A stretch of 52,777 nucleotides of DNA. It comes from an uncultured Gemmatimonadota bacterium (GTDB lineage: Bacteria > Latescibacterota > UBA2968 > UBA8231). A program made the position numbers and the translations under genes. The stretch spans positions 1-52,777 of the forward strand of contig CAITNQ010000393.1 in NCBI GenBank assembly GCA_903893785.1. Direction: 5' to 3'. Shown here one piece after another: positions 15,986-24,399 of this stretch; the first letter of the stretch is position 1; each line of letters opens with the position of its first letter. The notes beneath the pieces are model-generated. The model did not search any database and was not told the DNA's origin. It saw only the letters and a list, made by a program, of their open reading frames with translations.

Positions 15986-17855
15986 CGACGAATCTCCGCT
16001 GCCACAGCTCCACGGTGACCAGCGACTGCACCAGGCTGAGCACCGGCCAACCCCGGTCGACGAAGCCGATCAGGCGCTCAATCCCAGCGCGGTCAATGTA
16101 GCCGCGCGAGGCCGTGCGCGGGTCGCGGAGCAGTTCGGTCAACCACGAGCGATAAACCGGATCACGGCGGAAACGGCGGTTCAGATCGCCCCGGTAGCTG
16201 CAGTCCACCCGCCCCCCCGTGGCCCGCAGCAGCAGCATCGACGCCAGCTGCCGAGCCGGCAGTCGGCCCAAACGCCGGCTCAACCAGCCCTTATCCACAC
16301 TCAAGGGCTTCCCGGTCTTCGCCCAGGGAACAGCCGCGCTGGCCGGCAGGGCCTGGCAGATCAATCGGCGGTAGAAGCGCGCTCCTTCCTTGACTGCGGG
16401 CGGCAGCCGCAGGTAGAAGTCGGTCACCTGGTAGTCCAGGCCGGGGTACCCGTACTCCACGAACTGCCGATGGACATTGGGCAGGGCCACGGAATACCGG
16501 TTGCTGCGGTTGGCCAGCGAGAAGCGCTGGATGATGTTGCTGATGTGTTCTTCGTCGATGGTCGCCAGGCAGGCGTCAATGCTGTGCCGATTGGCCTCCT
16601 CGTAGGCGCTGGCGAAGCGCGAAGTGAAGGCTCCGTGCACGAACCCTGGCCGTCCGCGGCGCCAAATGCTATTGACCAAGTCGCGGCACTGCTCGGTGGT
16701 ATAGCGGGGCCGTTGCGGCAAGACCAGGAACGTGTCGCCGAAAAACACGTCCATCAGGTAACCGTCCAGCAGCAGTTCTGCCCAACCTTGCTGCTGCACC
16801 TGGCGGACCACGGGCAGGAACCAGAACTGATGTGCGTGCACATTGCCGTCGCTGATGTCGGCGCCTTCGGCGGTGGCCTCGGCCAGGTCCAATGTCGCCG
16901 GGTCGTACTCGTGCCAGCACCCCCCGGCCGCCTGGCACAGCTGGCGGGCAAAGCGTGCCTCAAGGTCGTACCACGAGCAATGGAATACCGGCAGCGACCG
17001 GCGCTGTTCGGCGGCGAAGCCCAGGATGGTCCGCGAATCAAGGCCGCCGCTGAGGGGCACGCCCAGCTGCCGGAAGCGCGCGGCATAGCGCCCCACCGCC
17101 TGGCGCAGCAGTGCCGCGCCCTCGGTCACCAGGTCCGCCTCAGTCGGCGCCGGGCCCGTGTTCTGGTAGCGGTAATCCCAGTAGCGTCGACGGTCGACAC
17201 GCCCCGGCAAGACCGTGGCGACAGTAGCGTGATCGAGCAACTCGATGCCGGCGAACAGGGTCCGTGTACCGCCGAGATAGCCGAAGTTGAACATGTCGAA
17301 AAGGGCCAGGTCATCCATGCCAGGGCGGGCATCGTCCAGGGCCACCAACGCTTTGGCTTCGTAGGCGAAGGCAAAGTAGCGGGGCGTCGAACGGCAGAAC
17401 AGGTGGCGCGCGCCGTGCCGGCAGTTGAACAGCTCGAGCCGGCTGGCCGCGGGGTCGTACACGCAGGCGTTGAACGATCCGTGCAGGCGCTCGGCGACAT
17501 CCGTCCCGTCGCGCAGATAGGCAGACCGCAGCAGGGCCGCCTCATCGTCGATGGGGTGCCCCGACCAACCGCTGGCTCGCAGTTCCGCAGCGATCTCGGT
17601 GGCGTTTAGCAGGAAGCCGTCGAAGAAGGTCACGGGGCCGGCGGCTCTGCCGGTGTCAGGGCTCGATCCCGCCGCCGACTCGGCCCCGTCCCGCGGCCCG
17701 AATCGGTACTGCACCAGGCCAACGCGGGGGTCTGTCCAACGCGCCGCATGGACCCGATGCCGCGGGCGAACCGCCGCCACCATGCGGCCGAGTTGCCGTT
17801 CGACGTCGGCACGGTCCGGTGCGCCGTGACGGAAGTAGCCCAGCAGACCCGGCAT
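15978..17855 (-). CDS. Asparagine-synthetase-like protein with degenerate glutaminase domain
   Basis: This is a 625-aa protein starting one base after the upstream stop. The C-terminal synthetase domain keeps the pyrophosphate loop SGGLDS at 269-274. The N-terminal class-II glutamine amidotransferase domain is present in outline but has lost its key residues. It begins MPGLLG, so the nucleophilic Cys2 of MCGI is absent. The RGPDD and NGEIYN glutamine-site motifs found in the two sister proteins (34713-36596 and 20414-22324) are not there either. Free ammonia or another domain must supply nitrogen, or the protein may only adenylate a carboxylate. It is probably used on a sugar acid or a peptide in the glycan pathway rather than in asparagine synthesis. 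Confidence 0.84.
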   Translation of the reverse strand: MPGLLGYFRHGAPDRADVERQLGRMVAAVRPRHRVHAARWTDPRVGLVQYRFGPRDGAESAAGSSPDTGRAAGPVTFFDGFLLNATEIAAELRASGWSGHPIDDEAALLRSAYLRDGTDVAERLHGSFNACVYDPAASRLELFNCRHGARHLFCRSTPRYFAFAYEAKALVALDDARPGMDDLALFDMFNFGYLGGTRTLFAGIELLDHATVATVLPGRVDRRRYWDYRYQNTGPAPTEADLVTEGAALLRQAVGRYAARFRQLGVPLSGGLDSRTILGFAAEQRRSLPVFHCSWYDLEARFARQLCQAAGGCWHEYDPATLDLAEATAEGADISDGNVHAHQFWFLPVVRQVQQQGWAELLLDGYLMDVFFGDTFLVLPQRPRYTTEQCRDLVNSIWRRGRPGFVHGAFTSRFASAYEEANRHSIDACLATIDEEHISNIIQRFSLANRSNRYSVALPNVHRQFVEYGYPGLDYQVTDFYLRLPPAVKEGARFYRRLICQALPASAAVPWAKTGKPLSVDKGWLSRRLGRLPARQLASMLLLRATGGRVDCSYRGDLNRRFRRDPVYRSWLTELLRDPRTASRGYIDRAGIERLIGFVDRGWPVLSLVQSLVTVELWQRRFVDG

Positions 17856-17856
17856 T

Positions 17857-18834
17857 TCAGCGCCCCCCTGCCGCGGGCCCGACCGGGTAGCGGCAGGCCC
17901 ACCAGGCTGCCAGCTGCCGCAACGTCGTGACCCACCGCCCGTCGGCGTTCCGGGCCAGGCAGCGGAACAGGCCGTCGAAGTCAAGCCGCTCCCAGTCCTT
18001 GGGGTCAAGATACAGGCTAGTCAGGCCCCGGGTAACATCGTCGCGACGCAGTTGGCTCGTCACCAGGCCGGCGAAGTCCTGCCGGTGGCGTCCGCCACCG
18101 GCATACAGCGCGTGCCAGCTGTCCATGGACGCGTATGGGTGTCGGGGACACGAGGTGATGGGGATTTCCATCAACGCGCCTTCCCAACCGGGCAGGCCCA
18201 GACGCCGCGCGCGGGCCGCCAGCACTGAGCTCGAACAGGTCAGCCCCAAAGCCGTCAGGTGGGGGTAAAGGGGCCTCACGTCGGCGTGGCCAAAGTGGGG
18301 GACGCGAAAGGTGGTCATCGAGTACCCCAGGCACGCCCGCACTGCATCCTGGCAACGGCTCACCTCAGCCAGCTGCTCGACCAGCGACAACGCCCGCCAG
18401 GGGCGCGGATTCAGATCCGTACGCGCCGAGACAAAGTGACGCGCTGAGTTGACCAGATCCGGATGCGACCACGAATGGTTGACCAGTTCGTGCCCGCCTT
18501 CGAGGGCGGCGCGATGGGCGTCCGGGTAGTCCTCCACCCAGCGCCCGACACAGGCGAAACTGGCCACCAGTCCATGTCGGCCCAGCAGCTCGACCACCCG
18601 CGGTATGGCCTGCGCGTCTTCCGGGAAATCGCAGTCGAAGCTGAGGGCCAGGCAGCTCCGGCGGCCGGCCCAGTCGATCTGGGCCCGGGCAAAAACCTGG
18701 GCAGCGCTCCGCCGCAGCCACGGCGCAAGCAGCTGCCCGAGCGCTTGGACCGGACGCTGCCGGGCTTGGAGCAGGCGCACGGACAGGCTCCTGGCCGGTA
18801 GGTCTCCCGGGGTGTCAGGCGGCAGCGCGGGCAT
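17857..18834 (-). CDS. Polysaccharide deacetylase-like protein (CE4/NodB fold)
   Basis: This is a 325-aa protein. The ATG at 18834 overlaps the radical SAM gene by 20 bases. The NodB metal site is visible as SFDCDF at 65-70 (Asp67 and Asp69 in place of TFDDG) and HSWSH at 120-124, the second metal motif H-x3-H. MTTFRVPHFGHADV further on matches the region of the catalytic Arg. No signal peptide is predicted, so unlike secreted peptidoglycan deacetylases it probably acts on a lipid-linked or nucleotide-linked sugar in the cytoplasm. A role in removing an N-acetyl group before other substitutions would fit the acyl- and formyltransferases of the locus, but this is inference. Confidence 0.83.
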   Translation of the reverse strand: MPALPPDTPGDLPARSLSVRLLQARQRPVQALGQLLAPWLRRSAAQVFARAQIDWAGRRSCLALSFDCDFPEDAQAIPRVVELLGRHGLVASFACVGRWVEDYPDAHRAALEGGHELVNHSWSHPDLVNSARHFVSARTDLNPRPWRALSLVEQLAEVSRCQDAVRACLGYSMTTFRVPHFGHADVRPLYPHLTALGLTCSSSVLAARARRLGLPGWEGALMEIPITSCPRHPYASMDSWHALYAGGGRHRQDFAGLVTSQLRRDDVTRGLTSLYLDPKDWERLDFDGLFRCLARNADGRWVTTLRQLAAWWACRYPVGPAAGGR

Positions 18835-20380
18835 CCGTTTTCCCCATGCGTCGAGTCCGCAACCGCGACCGCCAACCGTTGTAGCGAGTGCGCCCGGCGA
18901 TCATGCCCCCCATGAGGCCGCGCACGATCCAAGCTGGCAGTCTACCGTTCAACCAGCGCAACAGGGCGGGGTGCGCCAGCAGGCGCAGTAGGGATCGGCC
19001 CGCGCGGGTAGTAACGAACGGGCTGACGCTCAACAGGAGCTTCGAATACGGGTCACGGGCCGCGTACAGACGATTGTTGCGTTTGAGCACTACGTCGCGC
19101 ACCAGGTCCGTCACCAGCCCTTCGCGGACCGCGCGCTCGTAGAGCTGCGTACCGGGAAAAAAGGTCAGCGAGAAGTGGCTCAGGCGGAAGGGGCGGGGCA
19201 GTTCCTGAACCAGACGGATGGTGTCGCTCACGTCCTCGTGTCTCTCCCATGGGTTGTCCATGATCACGTCATAGTAAGACACCACGCGACCGCGGTGCTT
19301 GCGGTGCAGGAGCTGGGCGATCCGGATAATGTTGGCGTTGCTGTGCGGCCGGCCGTACAGCTCGCGATTGGTGCGCTCACTGCCCGATTCGATGCCCATC
19401 TCCACCGACACCAACCCGGCTGCCACGAGCAGGTCCAACTTGGCTTCAGACAGGTTGTTCGGATGCACATTGCACTTGAACGGTACGTTGATCCGCTGCC
19501 GGTAGAGGGCGCAGAACTCCTCGATCTGGGCCAGGGGCCGCGCCCCGAAGTTGTCGTCGAAGAAGAAGACGAAATCGAGGAAGGGGAACTGCGCGCGGAC
19601 CGCCTCGATCTCGGCGATAACATGCCCCACGGTGCGGAACCGGAACACATCGGCTTTGCGCTGGAACAGGCGGTTCACCGCGTTGTTGATGCAGTAGGCA
19701 CACTGGTACGGGCAACCGCGCGAACCCATGGTGAGGTAGCCATGGTAGGGCTGGGCCCGGTCAAGGCCGTAGTAACGCCCGCTGAGGGCGCTCAACTCGG
19801 TCAGCCGGTGCGTAGTAAGCGGGACCAATGCGCCGGCCGTCCCGTTCGGCACGAAGGTGGCTTCCAGCCGGCCGTACATCGGCCAGCCATAGTCGTCCAG
19901 CGACCGGGCCAACGGGCGCAGGGCCGGCGCCACCGGCGCGCCGGTGGCATCCCGCTGCCAGACATTGGCTGGAACCGCCCCTTGCCGGCCTGCCTCGAGC
20001 CACGCCGCCAGCGCCACCAAGGCGTCCTCTGCCTCGCCGACCACGACGAAATCGGCGTGCTCCAACGAGGGTTCGGGCAGCACTGTGGGATGGACTCCGC
20101 CCCACACGATCGCGGCATTGCTGCGACGGCGCACCCATCGGCTGACGGCAATGGCTTCCAGCAGGTAGTTGGTGTACACGGTGACGCCGACCAGACCCAC
20201 CCCAGCCAGGAGCTCGGACAGGCTGTCCAGAAACGGGCTGTCGGCCCGTTCATCCGTAGGGCACTGCCCAAGGGCGAAGGCCATCTCCACCTGGTGCCCG
20301 TTGGTGGTCAGCTGAGTCGCCAACATGCGCAAGCCGAAGCTGTGGAAATAGGCTGTCGGGTCGATGAGGAGGGTCTTCAT
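18815..20380 (-). CDS. Radical SAM protein with cobalamin-binding-type N-terminal domain
   Basis: This is a 521-aa protein. The ATG at 20380 has GGAGG 7 bases upstream. The N-terminal 180 residues look like a B12-binding domain of the BchE/methyltransferase type (GLVGVTVYTNY, AIVWGGVHPTVLPE, FVVVGEAEDAL). The radical SAM barrel begins at about 210, with the 4Fe-4S motif Cys223, Cys227, Cys230 (CxxxCxxC). Later barrel strands include LDFVFFFDDNFG and VSVEMGIESGSERTN. The class covers C-methylations and ring rearrangements on unactivated carbons. In this locus the likely substrate is a sugar or the polyprenyl carrier. The C-terminal 100 residues are Arg-rich and may contact the membrane. The exact reaction is unknown. 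Confidence 0.87.
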   Translation of the reverse strand: MKTLLIDPTAYFHSFGLRMLATQLTTNGHQVEMAFALGQCPTDERADSPFLDSLSELLAGVGLVGVTVYTNYLLEAIAVSRWVRRRSNAAIVWGGVHPTVLPEPSLEHADFVVVGEAEDALVALAAWLEAGRQGAVPANVWQRDATGAPVAPALRPLARSLDDYGWPMYGRLEATFVPNGTAGALVPLTTHRLTELSALSGRYYGLDRAQPYHGYLTMGSRGCPYQCAYCINNAVNRLFQRKADVFRFRTVGHVIAEIEAVRAQFPFLDFVFFFDDNFGARPLAQIEEFCALYRQRINVPFKCNVHPNNLSEAKLDLLVAAGLVSVEMGIESGSERTNRELYGRPHSNANIIRIAQLLHRKHRGRVVSYYDVIMDNPWERHEDVSDTIRLVQELPRPFRLSHFSLTFFPGTQLYERAVREGLVTDLVRDVVLKRNNRLYAARDPYSKLLLSVSPFVTTRAGRSLLRLLAHPALLRWLNGRLPAWIVRGLMGGMIAGRTRYNGWRSRLRTRRMGKTDARAAA

Positions 20381-20413
20381 GGCGGCCTCCGGCCACAGAC
20401 GTAAAGGGTCAGC

Positions 20414-22324
20414 TCAGTCAATGGCCGACAGAGGGGTGGCAGGGTCCAGATCCTGGTCGAGGTACAGGCGGCACCAGATCTCCAGGCACAGGAGGCTCCA
20501 GATCTGCTGCGAGTGGCGCCCCTCATGCGGCCCCCAGCGCTCCAGCAGGTCGCGCACCGCGTTGGGGCGAAACCAGCCGCGTGCCGCCACGCGTTCGGGA
20601 GCCAGCAGGCGCCGGATATGGCGGTCGACGCCGTGGCGGGTCCACAGGGCGAAGGGGACGGCTAAGCCCTGCTTTCGGCGTTGTCGGATCGCTGTCGGCA
20701 GCACCGGTACCAGCGCCTGCTTCAACAGCGCTTTCTCCTGATGCCCGCGCACATGCAGGTGCCCGGGCAGCCGCAGAGCCCATTCGACCAAACGGTAGTC
20801 TAGGAACGGCGTCCGCCCTTCCAGGGACACCGCCATGGTCATCCGGTCGGTTCGCGACAGCATGCACTCGGGCAGGCGGACCATCAGGTCGCAGTACATC
20901 ATGCGCGAAACCGCGTCGGCCCCGGCGCGCTCGGTGTCATAGCGCTCGTACAGCGCTGCCGCGGCCGCAGTGACGGACGCCCCAGGCACGCGCAAGTCTG
21001 CCAACTCAGTCGGCGTGAAGGCAGAGACCCAAGCCAGGAAGCGGGCTGGATCCTGCAGTTCGGCCATGTCCAGGGCCCTGCATGCGGCCAGCCGCAGGCC
21101 CGTCGGAGCTGCCGTCAGACCGAGTCGCAGCAGGCCGCGAACCCACCCTGGCAGGTGCCGCAGACGACGCAGCTGCCGGTCGGCCACGAAGCGCGAGTAG
21201 CCGCCGAAAACCTCGTCGGCGCCTTCACCGGTGAGGACTACTTTCACATGCTCCGCGGCCAGTTGCGCCACCTGGTACGATGGGACGATGATCGGGTCGG
21301 CGAAGGGTTCGTCGAAGTGGTACAGCAACCGCGGCAGCGACTCCACCCCGGCGGCGGTGCAGTCGACCCGTCGGTGTTCGGTTCCGAAGGTGCGGGCCAC
21401 CTGGTCGGCAAACGGGGTCTCGTCTAGGTTGCCCTGTTCGCTGAACCCAATGCTGAAGGTCTTCACCGGCGTCGACAGGCGGCGGGCCATCAGCGCCACG
21501 ACTGCGCTGGAGTCCAACCCACCGCTGAGAAAAGCGCCAAAGGGAACATCGCTCATCAGGCGCAGCCCTACCGCCCCGTCCAGCAGGGACCGCAGTTCCT
21601 CTGCCAACACCCCGCCTGACGCGCGACCCACCGGGGCCGGGGCAGGCACTGGGCACCAGTAACGGCCGTCCGCCACCGTCTGCGCGCGCACGTCCACGGT
21701 CATCATGTGACCGGGTTCGAGTTTCTCGATCCCCGCCAACATGGAGGATCCGGCCGGCAGGTAGCGCAGCGCGAGATAGAGCTCGAGTCCAACCGGATCC
21801 ACCTGCCTGGCGACGCCGGGGTACTGCAGAATGCTCTTGATCTCTGAAGCGAAAACCAGACCCTCAGGTAGACGGGCAAGGTACAGGGGTTTGACACCGA
21901 GCCGGTCGCGCACCAGCCAGAGTCGGTCACGTTGGCCGTCCCACAGGGCAAAAGCGAACATGCCGTTGAGGCGGTGGACGCCGGCTTCACCCCACTGTTC
22001 GTACAGATGAACGAGCACCTCGGTGTCCGTCCGGCTAGTGAAGACATGGCCCAAGCGAACCAACTCGTCGCGCAGTTCCGCCTGGTTGTAAATCTCGCCG
22101 TTGAAGACGACGCAGATCGAGCGATCCTCGCTGTACACCGGTTGATGGCCGCCCGGCACGTCCACGATGCTCAGGCGACGGTTGGCCAGCGCCACGGCCG
22201 CGCCGACGTAAAAGCCCTCGTCGTCGGGACCGCGGTGTCGGATGGCACCCGACATCCGCGCCAGGGCCGTGTGGTCAACCGGCCCGTTGCCGCCCAGAAG
22301 GACGAAACCGCAGATCCCGCACAC
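20414..22324 (-). CDS. Asparagine synthase (glutamine-hydrolysing)-type amidotransferase
   Basis: This is a 636-aa protein starting at a GTG (22324) with GAGGG upstream; the Cys of MCGICG becomes the free N-terminal nucleophile. The glutaminase domain (1-210) is intact, with RHRGPDDEG at 29-37 and NGEIYN at 75-80. The ATP pyrophosphatase domain has SGGLDS at 267-272 and, further on, the VVLTGEGADEVFGGYSRF segment. The length and motifs match AsnB, but such enzymes in polysaccharide loci (for example WbpS-type proteins) are believed to amidate sugar carboxylates. Three homologues within 21 kb argue against a housekeeping asparagine synthase. Cytoplasmic. Confidence 0.9.
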   Translation of the reverse strand: MCGICGFVLLGGNGPVDHTALARMSGAIRHRGPDDEGFYVGAAVALANRRLSIVDVPGGHQPVYSEDRSICVVFNGEIYNQAELRDELVRLGHVFTSRTDTEVLVHLYEQWGEAGVHRLNGMFAFALWDGQRDRLWLVRDRLGVKPLYLARLPEGLVFASEIKSILQYPGVARQVDPVGLELYLALRYLPAGSSMLAGIEKLEPGHMMTVDVRAQTVADGRYWCPVPAPAPVGRASGGVLAEELRSLLDGAVGLRLMSDVPFGAFLSGGLDSSAVVALMARRLSTPVKTFSIGFSEQGNLDETPFADQVARTFGTEHRRVDCTAAGVESLPRLLYHFDEPFADPIIVPSYQVAQLAAEHVKVVLTGEGADEVFGGYSRFVADRQLRRLRHLPGWVRGLLRLGLTAAPTGLRLAACRALDMAELQDPARFLAWVSAFTPTELADLRVPGASVTAAAAALYERYDTERAGADAVSRMMYCDLMVRLPECMLSRTDRMTMAVSLEGRTPFLDYRLVEWALRLPGHLHVRGHQEKALLKQALVPVLPTAIRQRRKQGLAVPFALWTRHGVDRHIRRLLAPERVAARGWFRPNAVRDLLERWGPHEGRHSQQIWSLLCLEIWCRLYLDQDLDPATPLSAID

Positions 22325-22330
22325 GATGGT

Positions 22331-22870
22331 TTACCCTCGCTTGGTTCCCGAGACGATGACCCAGCTGCCGGCCAGATAGGTCGCCAACCGGATGCCCTTG
22401 GCGTTGCTCAGGCGCCGCAGCCAACCCGGTCCCCATCCAGGAGCGCATGTCCAGTGGATGCGGGGTACCATACCCAACCCGCGCAACCGCCGTGCCAAAC
22501 TCATCGAGGTGTGGTAGTTCACCCGCGATGGGCGCGCCGACCACCAGCTGTAGTCAAAGACCACCAACCGGCCGCCCGGGCGCAGGACGCGGTGAGCTTC
22601 GGCCAGAGCGCCGGCCCCCCCGGGCATGATGCACAACGTCGCCACCATGAACACGAGATCAGCCACGCCTTCCCCGAACGGCAGAGCGCGGGCGTCGCCT
22701 TTAACGTCAGCGCGTCCACCGTGATAGTGCTCGGCCCGGTCCAGGCCGACGTACAACCCGGGCACCGATGGTGCATACTGGCAGCTGCCGCACCCAACCT
22801 CGATGGTAACCCGTGCCTCGCGGCTGACATCGCGCAGCAGTGCCGCCACATGCTCATAAACCCTGCCCAT
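22331..22870 (-). CDS. Small SAM-dependent methyltransferase
   Basis: This is a 179-aa protein. I chose the ATG at 22870 because GGAGG stands 5 bases before it and it overlaps the flippase stop as TGATG; the ATG one codon earlier (22873) is equally possible. Motif I is VTIEVGCGSCQYAPSV with the acidic motif II in YVGLDRAEHY. The DARALPFGEGVADLVFM and HRVLRPGGRLVVFDYSW segments are typical of Methyltransf_11. It is short for the family (usually 220-280 aa): it lacks part of the cap region but keeps a complete Rossmann core. A sugar O-methyltransferase or a regulator-like stand-alone domain are both possible. Confidence 0.78.
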   Translation of the reverse strand: MGRVYEHVAALLRDVSREARVTIEVGCGSCQYAPSVPGLYVGLDRAEHYHGGRADVKGDARALPFGEGVADLVFMVATLCIMPGGAGALAEAHRVLRPGGRLVVFDYSWWSARPSRVNYHTSMSLARRLRGLGMVPRIHWTCAPGWGPGWLRRLSNAKGIRLATYLAGSWVIVSGTKRG

Positions 22871-24399
22871 CATCGCCTCCGGCGCACGGCGTCCCACAGC
22901 GGTGTCAACGCCGCGCGTACCTGAGCCACCTCAGCTGCGGTGACCAACCGTAAGGAGGCAATGCCGCCCAAGTAGACACCCAGGGCCATCGCCCCCGACA
23001 GCCCGATCGCCACACGCCCTCCGTTCCCGCGCCCCCAAGCGAGAAGGGCGCCGCTCAGGCAAGCGAGCAGCGCCATCCCACCCAGTTTGACCCAACCCAG
23101 GGACAGACGCGCGCGGTCGCCGGCAAGAATGCGGTTCAGCACCAGGAACAGACCGAAAGCCGCGCAGGTGGCCAAGGCAGCACCGCGCATCTGCCCCCAG
23201 GGCAATGGCCGCGGGATGAGCCACCGGCAGATCACCACGTTGGCGACCGCGACGCTCGCGCCGACAGCGAGTACGGCTGTCGTTCGCTTCGCCAGCAACA
23301 AGGGGACCTGTGCGTAACTGCCCACCATGTAAAGGCAGTACCCGCACATAACCAGACCGACGACCGCCGGTTCGGGATGGTACCCCGGCCCTGCCACCCA
23401 CCCGGTGATCCGATCGCCATACACCCACCCGAGCGCGGTCAGAGGCAGGGCCAACAGCAGCCCGCCGCGCGCCATGACCCGCGTGAGTCGACCGACCGCG
23501 TCGATATTCCCGGCGTCCCATAGCCGGGTGGCCTCTGGCGTGTAGAACAGGAAGAAGGGGCCGAATACCATGGCCACCAAGCCACCCACGGCATAGCCAG
23601 CACCGTACACGCCAACCAGGGCATCTGTGCCGCCGCCGGACGACGCCCACCACGAGAGCAGGTACCGGTCCGAGAAGTCGACCACCCACATCACCAGGGG
23701 CACCGGAAGAAGGGGCGCGCCAAACCGGACCATGCGACGCAGGTCAACCGCGCTGAAGCACCACGGGACCTCGGCCCTGATACGCAACAGGAGCCACGCC
23801 GCCGCCAGCGCCGGCCCTATCGACCACCCCATAACCGGGACCCACAGGCTGGCGCCGAGAAAGGCCCCAACCACCGTCACGGTCGCCAGCAGGGCCGCCA
23901 CCTGCCCCGCGATGGCCCCGGCATACGCGACGGGCCGAGCGGTCAACTGGTAGTATGCGCTCGCCATCTGGCCCAAGGCGGCGGCCAGGGAGACCATCAC
24001 CAGGGCGACCAGCATGCCGCCAGTGACCAGCCCCGAGTTGGCCACGCACAGCAGTCCCGCAGCAGCCGAACCGCTGCCGGCCGCGCCCACGCCGAACAGC
24101 AGCGCGGTGGCGGCCGCAGCGCTGACCGCACTCCACAGGTAGCGCCCCCGGTCGCCTGGGACCGCCGACGGCAGGAAGCGCGTCAGACCGACGACCGCAC
24201 CGAACCCCAACAACGGCGTCAACAGGTTGGCCAGCGCCTGCATCTTGGTCCACACACCGAACAACTCGGCACCAAGGACGCGCGTCAGCATGGGCAACAG
24301 AAGCACGTTGCGGAGGTAGAAGACAACCTGAACCGCAGCTCCCAGCAGCACCAGCGGGACCTGCCGGCGCGTCCCGGCGCTCGAGTCGCCCTCACTCAC
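22870..24399 (-). CDS. Wzx-type polysaccharide flippase (MOP/MATE-like superfamily)
   Basis: This is a 509-aa protein. The GTG at 24399 overlaps the GT4 stop by 8 bases and follows a GGGAG site. Hydrophobic segments are spread over the whole length, with about 12 to 14 spans. The first two (VPLVLLGAAVQVVFYLRNVL, and LTRVLGAELFGVWTKM just after) have the pattern of the N-terminus of polysaccharide biosynthesis proteins of the Wzx/PST family, which move undecaprenyl-linked oligosaccharides across the inner membrane. It is the only flippase in the window. Its presence shows that at least one lipid-linked glycan built by the GT4 enzymes is exported, but no Wzy polymerase partner was recognised. 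Confidence 0.85.
   Translation of the reverse strand: MSEGDSSAGTRRQVPLVLLGAAVQVVFYLRNVLLLPMLTRVLGAELFGVWTKMQALANLLTPLLGFGAVVGLTRFLPSAVPGDRGRYLWSAVSAAAATALLFGVGAAGSGSAAAGLLCVANSGLVTGGMLVALVMVSLAAALGQMASAYYQLTARPVAYAGAIAGQVAALLATVTVVGAFLGASLWVPVMGWSIGPALAAAWLLLRIRAEVPWCFSAVDLRRMVRFGAPLLPVPLVMWVVDFSDRYLLSWWASSGGGTDALVGVYGAGYAVGGLVAMVFGPFFLFYTPEATRLWDAGNIDAVGRLTRVMARGGLLLALPLTALGWVYGDRITGWVAGPGYHPEPAVVGLVMCGYCLYMVGSYAQVPLLLAKRTTAVLAVGASVAVANVVICRWLIPRPLPWGQMRGAALATCAAFGLFLVLNRILAGDRARLSLGWVKLGGMALLACLSGALLAWGRGNGGRVAIGLSGAMALGVYLGGIASLRLVTAAEVAQVRAALTPLWDAVRRRR

Noticed and set aside
15699..17609. Long plus-strand open frame of 636 codons
   Set aside because: It lies exactly opposite the CapA-like and asparagine-synthetase-like genes, has a His/Gln/Arg/Ala-rich sequence without any domain, and is explained by GC-rich third positions of the real minus-strand genes.
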